Assembly (NCBI GenBank): GCA_030747175.1
Contig: JASLLE010000001.1
Coordinates: 1-64,000, forward strand
Length of the DNA: 64,000 bases
Direction: 5' to 3'
Source of the DNA: Dehalococcoidia bacterium
Lineage (GTDB): Bacteria > Chloroflexota > Dehalococcoidia > Lucifugimonadales > Lucifugimonadaceae
Below, in pieces: positions 46,444-55,700 of this stretch. The notes beneath the pieces were generated by a model that did not search any database, had not been told where the DNA came from, and saw only the letters and a list, made by a program, of their open reading frames with translations. The position numbers and the translations under genes are program-made. The first letter of the stretch is position 1. Every line of letters begins with the position of its first letter.

Positions 46444-49250
46444 GGCGCGCCGTCTTGTTACTGGGGGTGATCGTAATAGCGACCGGGGTGTCCTGTTCCG
46501 ATAACGGCGCAAGTGTTCCAGAGCCCACTCCAGGCAGCGCCATCGGGCCCACGCCTTCCGCGGCTCCTTCTCCCGCCACATCGGACCCGACAGCGGCAGC
46601 ACCGGAGCCAGGTGTTCTTGATCCCGGACCGACTCCTCGGCCATTGCCCACGAGCACTCCATCACCGACCCCGGTTCTCCCGTCGCCAACGCCTGAACCC
46701 GCTCCCACCGCAACGCCACACGCCGCACCTTCCCCCACCTCCTCACCCGTCCCGACGCCCGCGGCGATACCCCCGGTCCCAACCCCGACTGCGATAGCGA
46801 CCCCGACTCCAACGATTTCACCAATTCCGACACCTTCTCCAACCCCGTTTCCCCCTCCGACGCAGATCCCCCTGCCGACCGCAACGCCCGTTGCAACAGC
46901 AACACCTTCGCCGACCGCGATACCCTCGACAACGCCCGCGCCGACCGTAATATCCGCGCCAACGTCTACGCCCGCGCCACCAATTCCCACTCCTGTCTCG
47001 ATCGCGACTCCAACCCCCGCACCGAAGATCAACCTGCGGCCAACAAGTCCCGGCGCGAGCCAGTCACCGTTGTTCGTCCACGCCGAACCTGGGGCGAGCG
47101 ATCCCGGTGACCTTCGAACCGGATCTGTTGCATACCTTGACTGGTTCTTCGAGAACGACTCACCATTCCCGACCGAGACCGAGTTTGAATCCCATGTCTA
47201 CGTGGACGGAGTGTTTGTCGGTAGCTGGGTCAGCACACAGGCGCCGCCGTTTCAACCCTTCGGAATACGTGACTGGGACGATTTGAACAATCGCGTCAGG
47301 CTTGATCGGGGCGATCACGTTTTCAGCCTGATCGTTGACGCGCTTGACCAGATCCCGGAAAAGGATGAAACGGACAACGTATATGAGCGGACATTCACGT
47401 GGGGAGGTGAGCCGCTAGCTACCCCCCAGCCAGCCGCCCGAGCCGTCAACCTTGTTATCGAACCGGCGTCTGACAGGCTTGAACCCGTGGTAACGGCAGC
47501 CGTTTCCGGTTCCGGAAACTCCGGCCCACTCACGGTGGACGATACGACCTTCATCAGCTGGAGGGCCGGAAACCACGGCCTCGCCTCGACCGATGCCACG
47601 ATTTCGGTTCATGTTTACTTTGACGATGTACTCGTGGATCGTCGGCTGGTCGATGGGCTCCCGGCGCTCTCGGGTTCGGCATTGACCGACTGGGAAGGAT
47701 TGGACGACAAGATTCGCATCACCCCCGGGGAGCACACGCTGAAGGTAGCGATCGACCCCGGCAATCTGATCGACGAATCTGATGAGACCGATAATGTCGT
47801 CACCGCCGTGCTCACCTGGGGCACCGGACCCGCGATCTCGCCGGAGCCGGTGCCGGAGGCGACCCCGATCCTCGCGCCGCCTCACGAGGAGTTAACACAA
47901 CCCAATCTGGTGACATACGTGCCATCGGGCTGGGACGCGCCGCTCGTAATCAGAGACACGGCGTCCAGCGCATCGATAGAGGGGCGCAACGGGCACGTAC
48001 CCGCTTTCACCGCGGGGATCGTGGACTACGCCATCAAGAACGCCAGCCCCGTCGCCAGCCTGAACGAGTTCCGTACGACCCTGCTGTTGGACGATGTCCC
48101 GATAGATGATTCCGGCTTCACTTCGGGCGGCGCCGGCAGCATCTGGAAAGTCGATGCAGCGGTCCCGGCGGCTCGCCTTACCCCGGGGACCCACACGTTG
48201 CGACTGGTGATCGATTCGGGCAGCGAAGTCAGGGAGTCAGACGAAACCGATAATTCGTTCACCATCGTGTTCGATGTGGCAGCCGGACCGGCGCCCGCGC
48301 CGACGGCGCCCACGACGTACAGTGATGCCGAGATCACGGCGATGCTCGCCATTGTTCCGGATCTGTTCCTCCAGACGACGAATGCAGACGAGCCGCGTGA
48401 ATCTGGCGAGGACTGGCTTTCAGACGTGTATGCCGTCGCGGACGCGGCTTACTTTCTCTCCACCGGATCGTCCCTGGATGACGAGCGCGTCGAGATTTCT
48501 TTGTTGTCGCGCGCTGAATACGACGTGGAAAACCTGGCGATATGCCTGGAGAGGCAGGCCAGCCTCACGACATCTGAATACGATTCCACGCTCGCTGACT
48601 GTCGTGCGACGATCAAAAGATCGGTCGGCCTGACATGGAGCGGGACCGGGGTCGCCAGGGTGCGTGTCGATGCCTCGACGACGCCGACCAGCGTGCTGGC
48701 CACCCTGCTGCACGAGATCGGGCACGCCCGGTCAGCGATTCTGGTTCCGGCGACATCAGGTACTGTCCAGAGCGATGCGCGTTCAGCCATCGGCGAGGCG
48801 CAGGCACAGGTCTTCGAGGCGGTCGGGATGCGGCATATCGAGGAGTTCCTGGGCGAAAAGTTCACACGGTATCCAGACCTGGCCGTACTGCGATATGACG
48901 TCAATGGTCTATTGGATTTCGAGGTGGAAAAGGCGGCAGAACTCGAGGAACACAGCCTCGGGTATGAAGTCATGTGGCGGGCCGCGTTGCAGAACGTGGG
49001 AGGGCTGGGCCTGGCGGCCGAATTACGGGAGGCCGGGGTGTTGAGCGCGGCATCAACGCTGGCGTATTACGACTACTTGCTGACCATAGGCGGTCAGGAT
49101 CCAGTCGCCTGGGTAAATGCACGACTCGCGGGCGACGACAGCCTGATCGGAGAGTTTCGTGAGATCACATTGTCTCGGCTCGTGGAGGGGCTTCCGCCTG
49201 AATCAGAAGGACATCCGCATTTACTGGACCTGACCTTCCTGGCCCCTTGA
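46440..49250 (+). CDS. Lipoprotein with Pro/Thr-rich linker, CARDB-like repeats and C-terminal HEIGH metalloprotease-like motif
   Basis: Lipobox-like GVSCS; long PTPTP linker; three D(S/E)SDETDN(V/S) repeat segments; LATLLHEIGHARSAILV. Confidence 0.75.
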   Translation: MRRAVLLLGVIVIATGVSCSDNGASVPEPTPGSAIGPTPSAAPSPATSDPTAAAPEPGVLDPGPTPRPLPTSTPSPTPVLPSPTPEPAPTATPHAAPSPTSSPVPTPAAIPPVPTPTAIATPTPTISPIPTPSPTPFPPPTQIPLPTATPVATATPSPTAIPSTTPAPTVISAPTSTPAPPIPTPVSIATPTPAPKINLRPTSPGASQSPLFVHAEPGASDPGDLRTGSVAYLDWFFENDSPFPTETEFESHVYVDGVFVGSWVSTQAPPFQPFGIRDWDDLNNRVRLDRGDHVFSLIVDALDQIPEKDETDNVYERTFTWGGEPLATPQPAARAVNLVIEPASDRLEPVVTAAVSGSGNSGPLTVDDTTFISWRAGNHGLASTDATISVHVYFDDVLVDRRLVDGLPALSGSALTDWEGLDDKIRITPGEHTLKVAIDPGNLIDESDETDNVVTAVLTWGTGPAISPEPVPEATPILAPPHEELTQPNLVTYVPSGWDAPLVIRDTASSASIEGRNGHVPAFTAGIVDYAIKNASPVASLNEFRTTLLLDDVPIDDSGFTSGGAGSIWKVDAAVPAARLTPGTHTLRLVIDSGSEVRESDETDNSFTIVFDVAAGPAPAPTAPTTYSDAEITAMLAIVPDLFLQTTNADEPRESGEDWLSDVYAVADAAYFLSTGSSLDDERVEISLLSRAEYDVENLAICLERQASLTTSEYDSTLADCRATIKRSVGLTWSGTGVARVRVDASTTPTSVLATLLHEIGHARSAILVPATSGTVQSDARSAIGEAQAQVFEAVGMRHIEEFLGEKFTRYPDLAVLRYDVNGLLDFEVEKAAELEEHSLGYEVMWRAALQNVGGLGLAAELREAGVLSAASTLAYYDYLLTIGGQDPVAWVNARLAGDDSLIGEFREITLSRLVEGLPPESEGHPHLLDLTFLAP

Positions 49251-49425
49251 ACGTTCCCGATACTTCTCGGCCCGATTCTTTTCCGGTTTCGGCGCATAAT
49301 CTCCCCCGGCTCGAAAACATTTCTGGCTGGAAGCGCGCCGAATCGGCTCGGCGGTCGTATCAAGTCAATGGCCGCACATCGGCCTGATCGATCCCCCGAC
49401 AATAAAGGCCAGGTTAACCCGGCAT

Positions 49426-50364
49426 ATGACCGTCTCTGTAGCCAGCTTCACAGCACTTTATCGTCGAGGCACGCGAACTCTGCTCCTGGTGCTTGCGCCG
49501 GTGTTTGTCCTGCTGGCGGCGGCGTGCGGCGGAGGTGTGAGCGACGAAGAGTTGGAAACGGCGATCGCGATAGCCCGGCAAACGGCGGTGGAGGATGCTG
49601 TCGCGACGGCGGTCGCCGAGATCCCCGGGATATCGCCGATTCCAACACCAGCCCCGACCGCTACGCCGCGACCTGCGCCTACCCCACAACCCGTCGCAAC
49701 ACCGGCTCCCACGGCAACACCCGGTCCAGACTTTGCGCAGATCTACCGGGACCGGGTATTTTCTGTTTTCCAGATCGAGATCGAGGGCGATAAAGGATCG
49801 GCCTGGATGATCGATGAAGGCGTACTGGTCACCAATCAGCACGTCGTAGGTGATAACGAGATCGTCCTGGTCAGACAGGCCCTCGGTGGGCCGTTTCAGG
49901 CCGTGGTGGCGACCACCGATCTCGACCGGGATCTTGCGTTGCTGTTTTTCGATCCCGCCGCCACCGACTCTGTTCCGATGTTGACGGGGTCAATGACCGC
50001 CGATGAAATCGCCGAACCTCTTATGGCGCTCGGTTACTCGGAAGGTTCGCCCAAGCCGGACGGCTCGGTCGGAGCGGCCCGTGTCAAGATGGGCGTCCTG
50101 TCCCAGATGATCGACCTCGGTCCTGCGGGTATCAACCTGACGATGGACGCCGCCATCGACCCGGGTGAAAGCGGCGGTCCGGTGTTAAACAGATACGGAG
50201 AGGTGGTCGGAATGAACCGGGGCATCCGGGTCACCACCCCCGATGGCAGCAGCCCGGTTTTCGGTACCTTCTACGCCCTGCATGTGGACGACATCAAGAT
50301 CTGGTACGAGACGATCAGGACGATCCTTTCGCAGAACCAGATCCCCGGGACGCAGGGTCCGTAG
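49426..50364 (+). CDS. Trypsin-like serine protease lipoprotein (DegP/S1-like)
   Basis: Lipobox LLAAACGG; PTPAPTATP linker; GSAWMIDEGVLVTNQHVV, DLDRDLALLFF, IDPGESGGPVLNRYGEVVGMN. Confidence 0.9.
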   Translation: MTVSVASFTALYRRGTRTLLLVLAPVFVLLAAACGGGVSDEELETAIAIARQTAVEDAVATAVAEIPGISPIPTPAPTATPRPAPTPQPVATPAPTATPGPDFAQIYRDRVFSVFQIEIEGDKGSAWMIDEGVLVTNQHVVGDNEIVLVRQALGGPFQAVVATTDLDRDLALLFFDPAATDSVPMLTGSMTADEIAEPLMALGYSEGSPKPDGSVGAARVKMGVLSQMIDLGPAGINLTMDAAIDPGESGGPVLNRYGEVVGMNRGIRVTTPDGSSPVFGTFYALHVDDIKIWYETIRTILSQNQIPGTQGP

Positions 50365-50367
50365 GGG

Positions 50368-51648
50368 CTAGATCTTCCGGAGTCTCGGGTACGCGAGCAA
50401 GGAGAGGACCACGATACCGAGGCACATTCCGCCCAGAACCAGGTAGCCGGCAGGCACACCAGCTTCGTCCGCTGCGGCACCGGCAATGATGCCGGCCACG
50501 GGCGCGAGAGCGGTGTCGAGGAGGGTCGCCGACACGATCCGGCCCCGGAGGTAGTCCGGCGTGTTTTCGAGAAGCGTCGTGGTGTTTGCCGACCGGAATA
50601 TGGTCTGCGAGGCTCCGATGGCGATGATGAGTGGGAACACCATCACGACCATGCTTACTCCGGCGAATAAGAGCAAGGCCACTCCATACACCGTCGAAGA
50701 CGCGAGCATCACCAGCCCCTTGCGTGTCAGATCTTTACGGGACGCCATGTAGAAACCGCCGGCGATTCCGCCGATCCCGCCCGCGGCCATGATGAGTCCC
50801 ATGATGGCGGCGTCACGCTCGAGTTCATCAACGACTAGCGCCGGCAGAAGTGTCTGGTGTGAGAAACCGAACGCCAGCGGTCCAAGCCCGAGCAGAACAA
50901 GTGCCAGCACGAGGCGGTTGGTGGCGATGTAGCGAAAACCTTCCACCATCTGACCCACCATCGAGCCGCGTTTTGCCAGGGAACGGATAGGGGGCATCGC
51001 GACGCGCGTGGTCGTCCAGATCACGATCCCGTACGCGATCGTGGACCATACGTAGGCCGGACCGACGCCCCATGCGGCGATAACTATTCCGATTATCGCC
51101 GGGCCAATCAGTCGCGTGGCGTTTATCGCGATCGAGTTCAGTGACACCGCGTTCAGAAGCTGTTCCCGGGGTATGAGCTGCGGGATTATCGATGTGCGAA
51201 CCGGCTGGTTCATCGCCATCCCGGAGCCGAGCAGGAAGGCGAGCACGTATATATGCCACATCTCAACCCAGCCGCCGATGACGATGATCGCCATGGCCGC
51301 GTTCAACAGCAGGCTCCATGCCTGGATGATGATGAGGAGTTTCTTCCGGTCCCATCGATCGGCCGCGACACCGCCAAAGAGTCCGATCAAAAGCATCGGA
51401 ACGGAGCGCGCCACATTCACGCCCGCGACGGCGAGCGATGATCCGGTGAGTTCAAAAACAAGCCAGCTACGCGCAACGAGGTCGGCGTGCATCGCGGTGG
51501 CGGCGCCCACCTGGCCGAACCACAGGTAGCGGAAGTTTCGGTTGCTGAGGGACGAGAACGAGGACGCCAATCCGGCGGGGATAAACCGCGTAGCGCCTGT
51601 GCGGGACACGGGAACGGATTCATCACCTGTAAGGTCGTGTCTATCCAA
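50368..51648 (-). CDS. MFS transporter
   Basis: FRYLWFGQVGAATAMHADLVARSWLVFELTGSSLAVAGVNVARSVPMLLIGLFGGVAADRWDRKKLLII. Confidence 0.92.
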   Translation of the reverse strand: MDRHDLTGDESVPVSRTGATRFIPAGLASSFSSLSNRNFRYLWFGQVGAATAMHADLVARSWLVFELTGSSLAVAGVNVARSVPMLLIGLFGGVAADRWDRKKLLIIIQAWSLLLNAAMAIIVIGGWVEMWHIYVLAFLLGSGMAMNQPVRTSIIPQLIPREQLLNAVSLNSIAINATRLIGPAIIGIVIAAWGVGPAYVWSTIAYGIVIWTTTRVAMPPIRSLAKRGSMVGQMVEGFRYIATNRLVLALVLLGLGPLAFGFSHQTLLPALVVDELERDAAIMGLIMAAGGIGGIAGGFYMASRKDLTRKGLVMLASSTVYGVALLLFAGVSMVVMVFPLIIAIGASQTIFRSANTTTLLENTPDYLRGRIVSATLLDTALAPVAGIIAGAAADEAGVPAGYLVLGGMCLGIVVLSLLAYPRLRKI

Positions 51649-51927
51649 TTGTTCTCACTATCGCCGGACATCGTCCGACGATCCTGCGGGACATCTTGCA
51701 CGGATGGCCGCATGGTACACCCGCATCGCCCGGGACCTTCAGCGGTCTCGATCTGGCAGCGCGCTCGATCTGATTGCGTTGCCCGGCGTATCGAAGAGCC
51801 GCACGCCGGGGCATAAAGGGCCTATAAACTGTCCTGCCACGCCCCGGCTCGCTCTACGAGGTGTCCAGGGCCGGAGCCGGATCAAACTCTCGTAATCGAG
51901 CCCGAAAAACGAACGGAGCACATCCAT

Positions 51928-52698
51928 ATGGGATCTCGCGGCGGACTGCTGAAGCAAAAACTTCAAGCCGGTGAAACGGTTATCGGTCCTTTCGTCATCG
52001 TGCCGTCGATGACCATGATCGACACGCTCGGATATGCGGGAATGGACTTCTGCATAATCGACTCCGAGCACGGGCCGATCAGCATGGAGACGGCTGCGGA
52101 CCTTGTGATCGCAGCGGACGGCACGGGTGTAGCGCCGATCATTCGCGTGGGCGACAACGACGAGCGGCTTATCCTCCGCGTGCTGGACATCGGTTCCGCA
52201 GGCGTGCAGGTGCCGCAGATAAACGACCCGGACGATGCCCGAAAGCTCGTCAACTCCGCCAAATACTCGCCGATCGGTGAGCGCGGGCTGTCGATCTTCA
52301 CCCGCGCCGGCGACTACTTCAAAGACGGCGCTCCCGGCCACACGGATCGCCAGAACGATGAGACGGTCGTCATCGGCCACATCGAGGGCAAGCGCGGGCT
52401 GGACAACCTGGACGAAATCATGGAAGTGGATGGCATCGACGTCTATTTCCTGGGCCCGTACGACATCTCACAATCGCTCGGTATCCCGGGCGACGTCCGA
52501 AATCCAATCGTAGAAGAGGCGCTCGTCGAGGCGTGCGGCAAGGCCAAAGAGGCCGGCAAGTCCGTTGGCTCGTACGCCCGTGACATTGATATGGGCCGCT
52601 GGCTCCTGAGCAATGGCGTGCAGTATCTCGCCTACAACGTGGACGCGACCGTCTACATGGAGGCCTGTGAGCGCATCATGGGCGAGCTGCGGGCCTGA
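51928..52698 (+). CDS. HpcH/HpaI aldolase family protein
   Basis: MIDTLGYAGMDFCIIDSEHGPISMETA; VLDIGSAGVQVPQINDPDDARKLVNSAKYSPIGERGL; YFLGPYDISQSLGIPG. Confidence 0.92.
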   Translation: MGSRGGLLKQKLQAGETVIGPFVIVPSMTMIDTLGYAGMDFCIIDSEHGPISMETAADLVIAADGTGVAPIIRVGDNDERLILRVLDIGSAGVQVPQINDPDDARKLVNSAKYSPIGERGLSIFTRAGDYFKDGAPGHTDRQNDETVVIGHIEGKRGLDNLDEIMEVDGIDVYFLGPYDISQSLGIPGDVRNPIVEEALVEACGKAKEAGKSVGSYARDIDMGRWLLSNGVQYLAYNVDATVYMEACERIMGELRA

Positions 52699-52705
52699 AA
52701 ACGAT

Positions 52706-52743
52706 GGCGGGCGGGCAGACGTGTTGAACGTGTCACGCCCGCC
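52706..52743. terminator. Putative bidirectional terminator between convergent genes
   Basis: GGCGGGCG...CGCCCGCC inverted repeat between convergent stops at 52698 and 52747. Confidence 0.5.
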
Positions 52744-52746
52744 TTC

Positions 52747-53871
52747 TCAAAGCAGGTCTTCGTTCAGGCGGACCCCGAATCCGGGCGCGTCCGTGGGCGC
52801 GATGTAGCCGTTTTCGGCGGCCGGTTCGCCGATCCACAGGTCGTCGCGGTTTGCGTCACGCATCCCAGGAAGAACTTCCGCCAGATCCATGCAGTCTGAA
52901 GCCGCTATCAGGTGGAGTCCCCAGACCTCTCCGCCCCGGTGCGGGGCCACCGGTATCCCGGCGTCACGCGCCACGTCCAGTATCCGCAGGCCGGCCGTGA
53001 TTCCCCCGCACCACGTGATGTCCGGTTGCCACAGGTCCAGGGCGCCGGCTTTTGCGATCTCGCGGTACCCGTAGTGCGTGAACTCGTGCTCTCCGCCCGC
53101 GATCAATACCGGTGCTGCGACCGGCCGTAGACGCGCCTGCGCATCGAGCTCATCGGGCGTGCACACGTCTTCAAACCAGTAGATGCTGAATGGCTTCAGT
53201 AGTTCGGACATGCGGGTGGTGACGGCCGAGTCCCACGACATGTATGTGTCGATCATCACCAGTCCGTCGCCCCCCATCGCCTCACGGGCGACGGTCGCCC
53301 GTTCCACTGCCGAGTCGTAGTCGGCCTCATCAGTCCACCTGTGCGGGAACTTGGTGGCGGTGAACCCGAGTTCGCCGTACCAGGGCTGGTCACCGCCGGT
53401 TGCGTAAGAGCGGATCTGCCCCTTGTTGGCACCGCCCAGCAGATCGTAAACCGGCTTGTTTTCAGCTTTGCCGAGCGCGTCCCATAACGCCAGGTCCAGG
53501 CCCGACAACGCCATCACGGCGACACCTTTGCGTCCATACGGGAGTGATTCCAGGTAGACGTGATCCCATATAGCGGCGATGTCATCGACCGAATCCAGTT
53601 CACGACCCACCATCAGCTCCGCGAAATGCCGGTTGACTACCTCGACCGCCGCTCGGCCGCCACCGCCGTAGCCGTAACCTGACACCCCGGCGTCCGTTTC
53701 CACTTTGACGACGATCTGCCAGAAATGTGTTCTCCACGACGGCGGGACGTTGCGGTAGTTCGGATATACGGCTGAAAGGGCGGTGATCTTCAAGTGGAGT
53801 TCCTCATAGGGTGATGCTTGCGAGAAGCGGTTCAGATACTCCTGGAAATGATTCACCCGAGCGGTCGACAT
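52747..53871 (-). CDS. Enolase superfamily: mandelate racemase/muconate lactonizing enzyme family (second paralog)
   Basis: SGLDLALWDALGKAENKPVYDLLGGANKGQIRSYATGG, LVMIDTYMSWDSAVTTRMSELLKPFSIYWFEDVCTPDELDAQARL, GGEHEFTHYGYREIAKAGALDLWQPDITWCGGIT. Confidence 0.9.
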   Translation of the reverse strand: MSTARVNHFQEYLNRFSQASPYEELHLKITALSAVYPNYRNVPPSWRTHFWQIVVKVETDAGVSGYGYGGGGRAAVEVVNRHFAELMVGRELDSVDDIAAIWDHVYLESLPYGRKGVAVMALSGLDLALWDALGKAENKPVYDLLGGANKGQIRSYATGGDQPWYGELGFTATKFPHRWTDEADYDSAVERATVAREAMGGDGLVMIDTYMSWDSAVTTRMSELLKPFSIYWFEDVCTPDELDAQARLRPVAAPVLIAGGEHEFTHYGYREIAKAGALDLWQPDITWCGGITAGLRILDVARDAGIPVAPHRGGEVWGLHLIAASDCMDLAEVLPGMRDANRDDLWIGEPAAENGYIAPTDAPGFGVRLNEDLL

Positions 53872-53983
53872 ACCACCGCTGGGCATCGAAGCGCGGGGAT
53901 GATTCTCTCGTCGGCGATTCTACGGTGTTCCACCGGAGCACTTCGCGTAATCGATCGTTCATGTCCTCCAGATAGAGCGCAAA

Positions 53984-54013
53984 TAAAAAGGGACCCGCAC
54001 ATGGCGGGTCCCT
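53984..54013 (-). terminator. Terminator downstream of the small zinc-ribbon gene
   Basis: Minus strand GGGACCCGCCATGTGCGGGTCCC followed by TTTTTATTT. Confidence 0.8.
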
Positions 54014-54123
54014 ATTAGTATGCGTGGGCGGCTATAGCACAGGTCCGCCCGACGCCGACCGAGCTAGAAGTTCGGCGGCGCCTTTATCGGCCGGCAGGAG
54101 GACCGGCCCATTGAGACAGTTGT

Positions 54124-54312
54124 TTAAGCGGCTTCCTGAACATCGTCGATCGCCTGGGCGTCCGTGACCTTTTGTGCGGTCAGGTCGCGCATGTCATCGT
54201 GCGTGAAGAAGCGTCGGGAACCGCACTGGAGGCAGTAAACATCCACGCCTCGTCTGTCGGCGTTGAAATACACATCGCCTTCACAGCGTCCGCATGCCTT
54301 GAACTTGATCAT
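54124..54312 (-). CDS. Small zinc-ribbon-like protein
   Basis: MIKFKACGRCEGDVYFNADRRGVDVYCLQCGSRRFFTHDDM; two CxxC motifs; followed by a good terminator. Confidence 0.75.
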   Translation of the reverse strand: MIKFKACGRCEGDVYFNADRRGVDVYCLQCGSRRFFTHDDMRDLTAQKVTDAQAIDDVQEAA

Positions 54313-54599
54313 CGTGGTCCCCCCGTGTGGTCCAGGTAATCCGAGCCGCCAGGCGCCGGTCACCATTATTCACTGGCCGGTCGTCGTCGGGAACGAAACC
54401 AGATTGCTTTTGTGACGATGGCGGACACTATGAATGATGCGCGAGTAGACGTGGGTTGTGCGTTCGTGCCGAATCGGTGGATGGTTACTACCAGTCTCGT
54501 CCCGTGGGTAGTGCGGAGGTGCCGGAAACCCACCCGGGTTGTGTCACGCCACCCGGATTCGACCGGCAGGCCTGGACCGGGGCCACCTCCCCAACGCCC

Positions 54600-55700
54600 C
54601 TAGCGCCAGGGCAGCGGCGGCGGCGCGACGTAACCGGTGAGCTCGACGAAACCCTTACCTGTAACCGGAATACCGTTTCTCGTTCCTGTGACGGCCACTT
54701 TGCCTTCCCAGTAGATCGCTGATTCCGGCCTCGTGGAGATGATTTCCTGGTCGGAAACTACCGGGCGTATCGCCAGGATCAGCCCGTCCGCGGGCAGATT
54801 CACAAACCACCCGTTCGGGTATTCGGCGCCGGTGTGCGGGCTTGTCCAGGACCCTTCGGTAACCAGATCAAGTTCGGCTGAGCCGGGTCGGAATGACCTG
54901 ACCAGGCCGTCCGGACCTATGAGGGAGCCATAAAGGGCGTCGATCTCGCCGTCGACATTCCTGGTCTCGGTGACCATGAGGTCCGAGCCGTCGTCAAGCT
55001 GGATGCCGAACCATTGCCAGCCGCCCGGGTGTCCGAGCACGAAGAACTCTCCCCACTGGTGGTCCATCCAGGCGTCCCCGGTGACCGTAAACACCCGATC
55101 GCCCAGTTCCAGTGTCCCCTCGGCGGCCATACGCGGGCGTGAGTAGTAGTAGGTCCAGCCCGTTGCGGGTCCGGCGAGCCAGCCGATGTCGTTATGCAGG
55201 GCGGGCGGTTTGGTCGGCGTCATCGACAAGGACAGGCGAACGCCACCCGTACCGGCATCGAACCTGTGTCGGTATGGATTGGCGCTCAGGCTCCACTCGG
55301 CGACATGCAGCCCGTTCAGACCGGATCCGGAACCCGGCTGTTCGCCGCTCGAGAATCGTGCGTCCTCCGTGTGGTCGTTTGCCCGCACATCGGTCAATCC
55401 GAACTGGGCGGCATAACCGGGAGCGGCGTCATCAGGGTCCGATAAATCCAGCGACTGGAAGACGACGAAGTGGAAACCGTATTCGTCGCCCTCCTCGTCC
55501 TGCAGGTGCCCGCTGTAGTACCACCACTCGAGGCGGTTGTCGTGGGGACCTTCGTCTTGTGGAAACACCAGGGCCGCGGGCGCAGGCGTCGGTGCGAGCG
55601 GTGAGGGCGTTGGAACGCGCACCGTGCGGTCTGTGCCTGCACACGCCATGGCCAGGAGTGCAATCGCGCTTGCGGCGATGATCGTAATACGTTGCTTCAT
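54600..55700 (-). CDS. AttH/CrtC lipocalin-like family lipoprotein
   Basis: Lipobox LLAMACAG; DNRLEWWYYSGHLQDEEGDEYGFHFVVFQSL; DAWMDHQWGEFF. Confidence 0.85.
   Translation of the reverse strand: MKQRITIIAASAIALLAMACAGTDRTVRVPTPSPLAPTPAPAALVFPQDEGPHDNRLEWWYYSGHLQDEEGDEYGFHFVVFQSLDLSDPDDAAPGYAAQFGLTDVRANDHTEDARFSSGEQPGSGSGLNGLHVAEWSLSANPYRHRFDAGTGGVRLSLSMTPTKPPALHNDIGWLAGPATGWTYYYSRPRMAAEGTLELGDRVFTVTGDAWMDHQWGEFFVLGHPGGWQWFGIQLDDGSDLMVTETRNVDGEIDALYGSLIGPDGLVRSFRPGSAELDLVTEGSWTSPHTGAEYPNGWFVNLPADGLILAIRPVVSDQEIISTRPESAIYWEGKVAVTGTRNGIPVTGKGFVELTGYVAPPPLPWR

Noticed and set aside
46187-47032. 281-aa minus-strand GVGVG-rich ORF
   Set aside because: Reverse complement of the Pro/Thr-rich linker of the lipoprotein gene.
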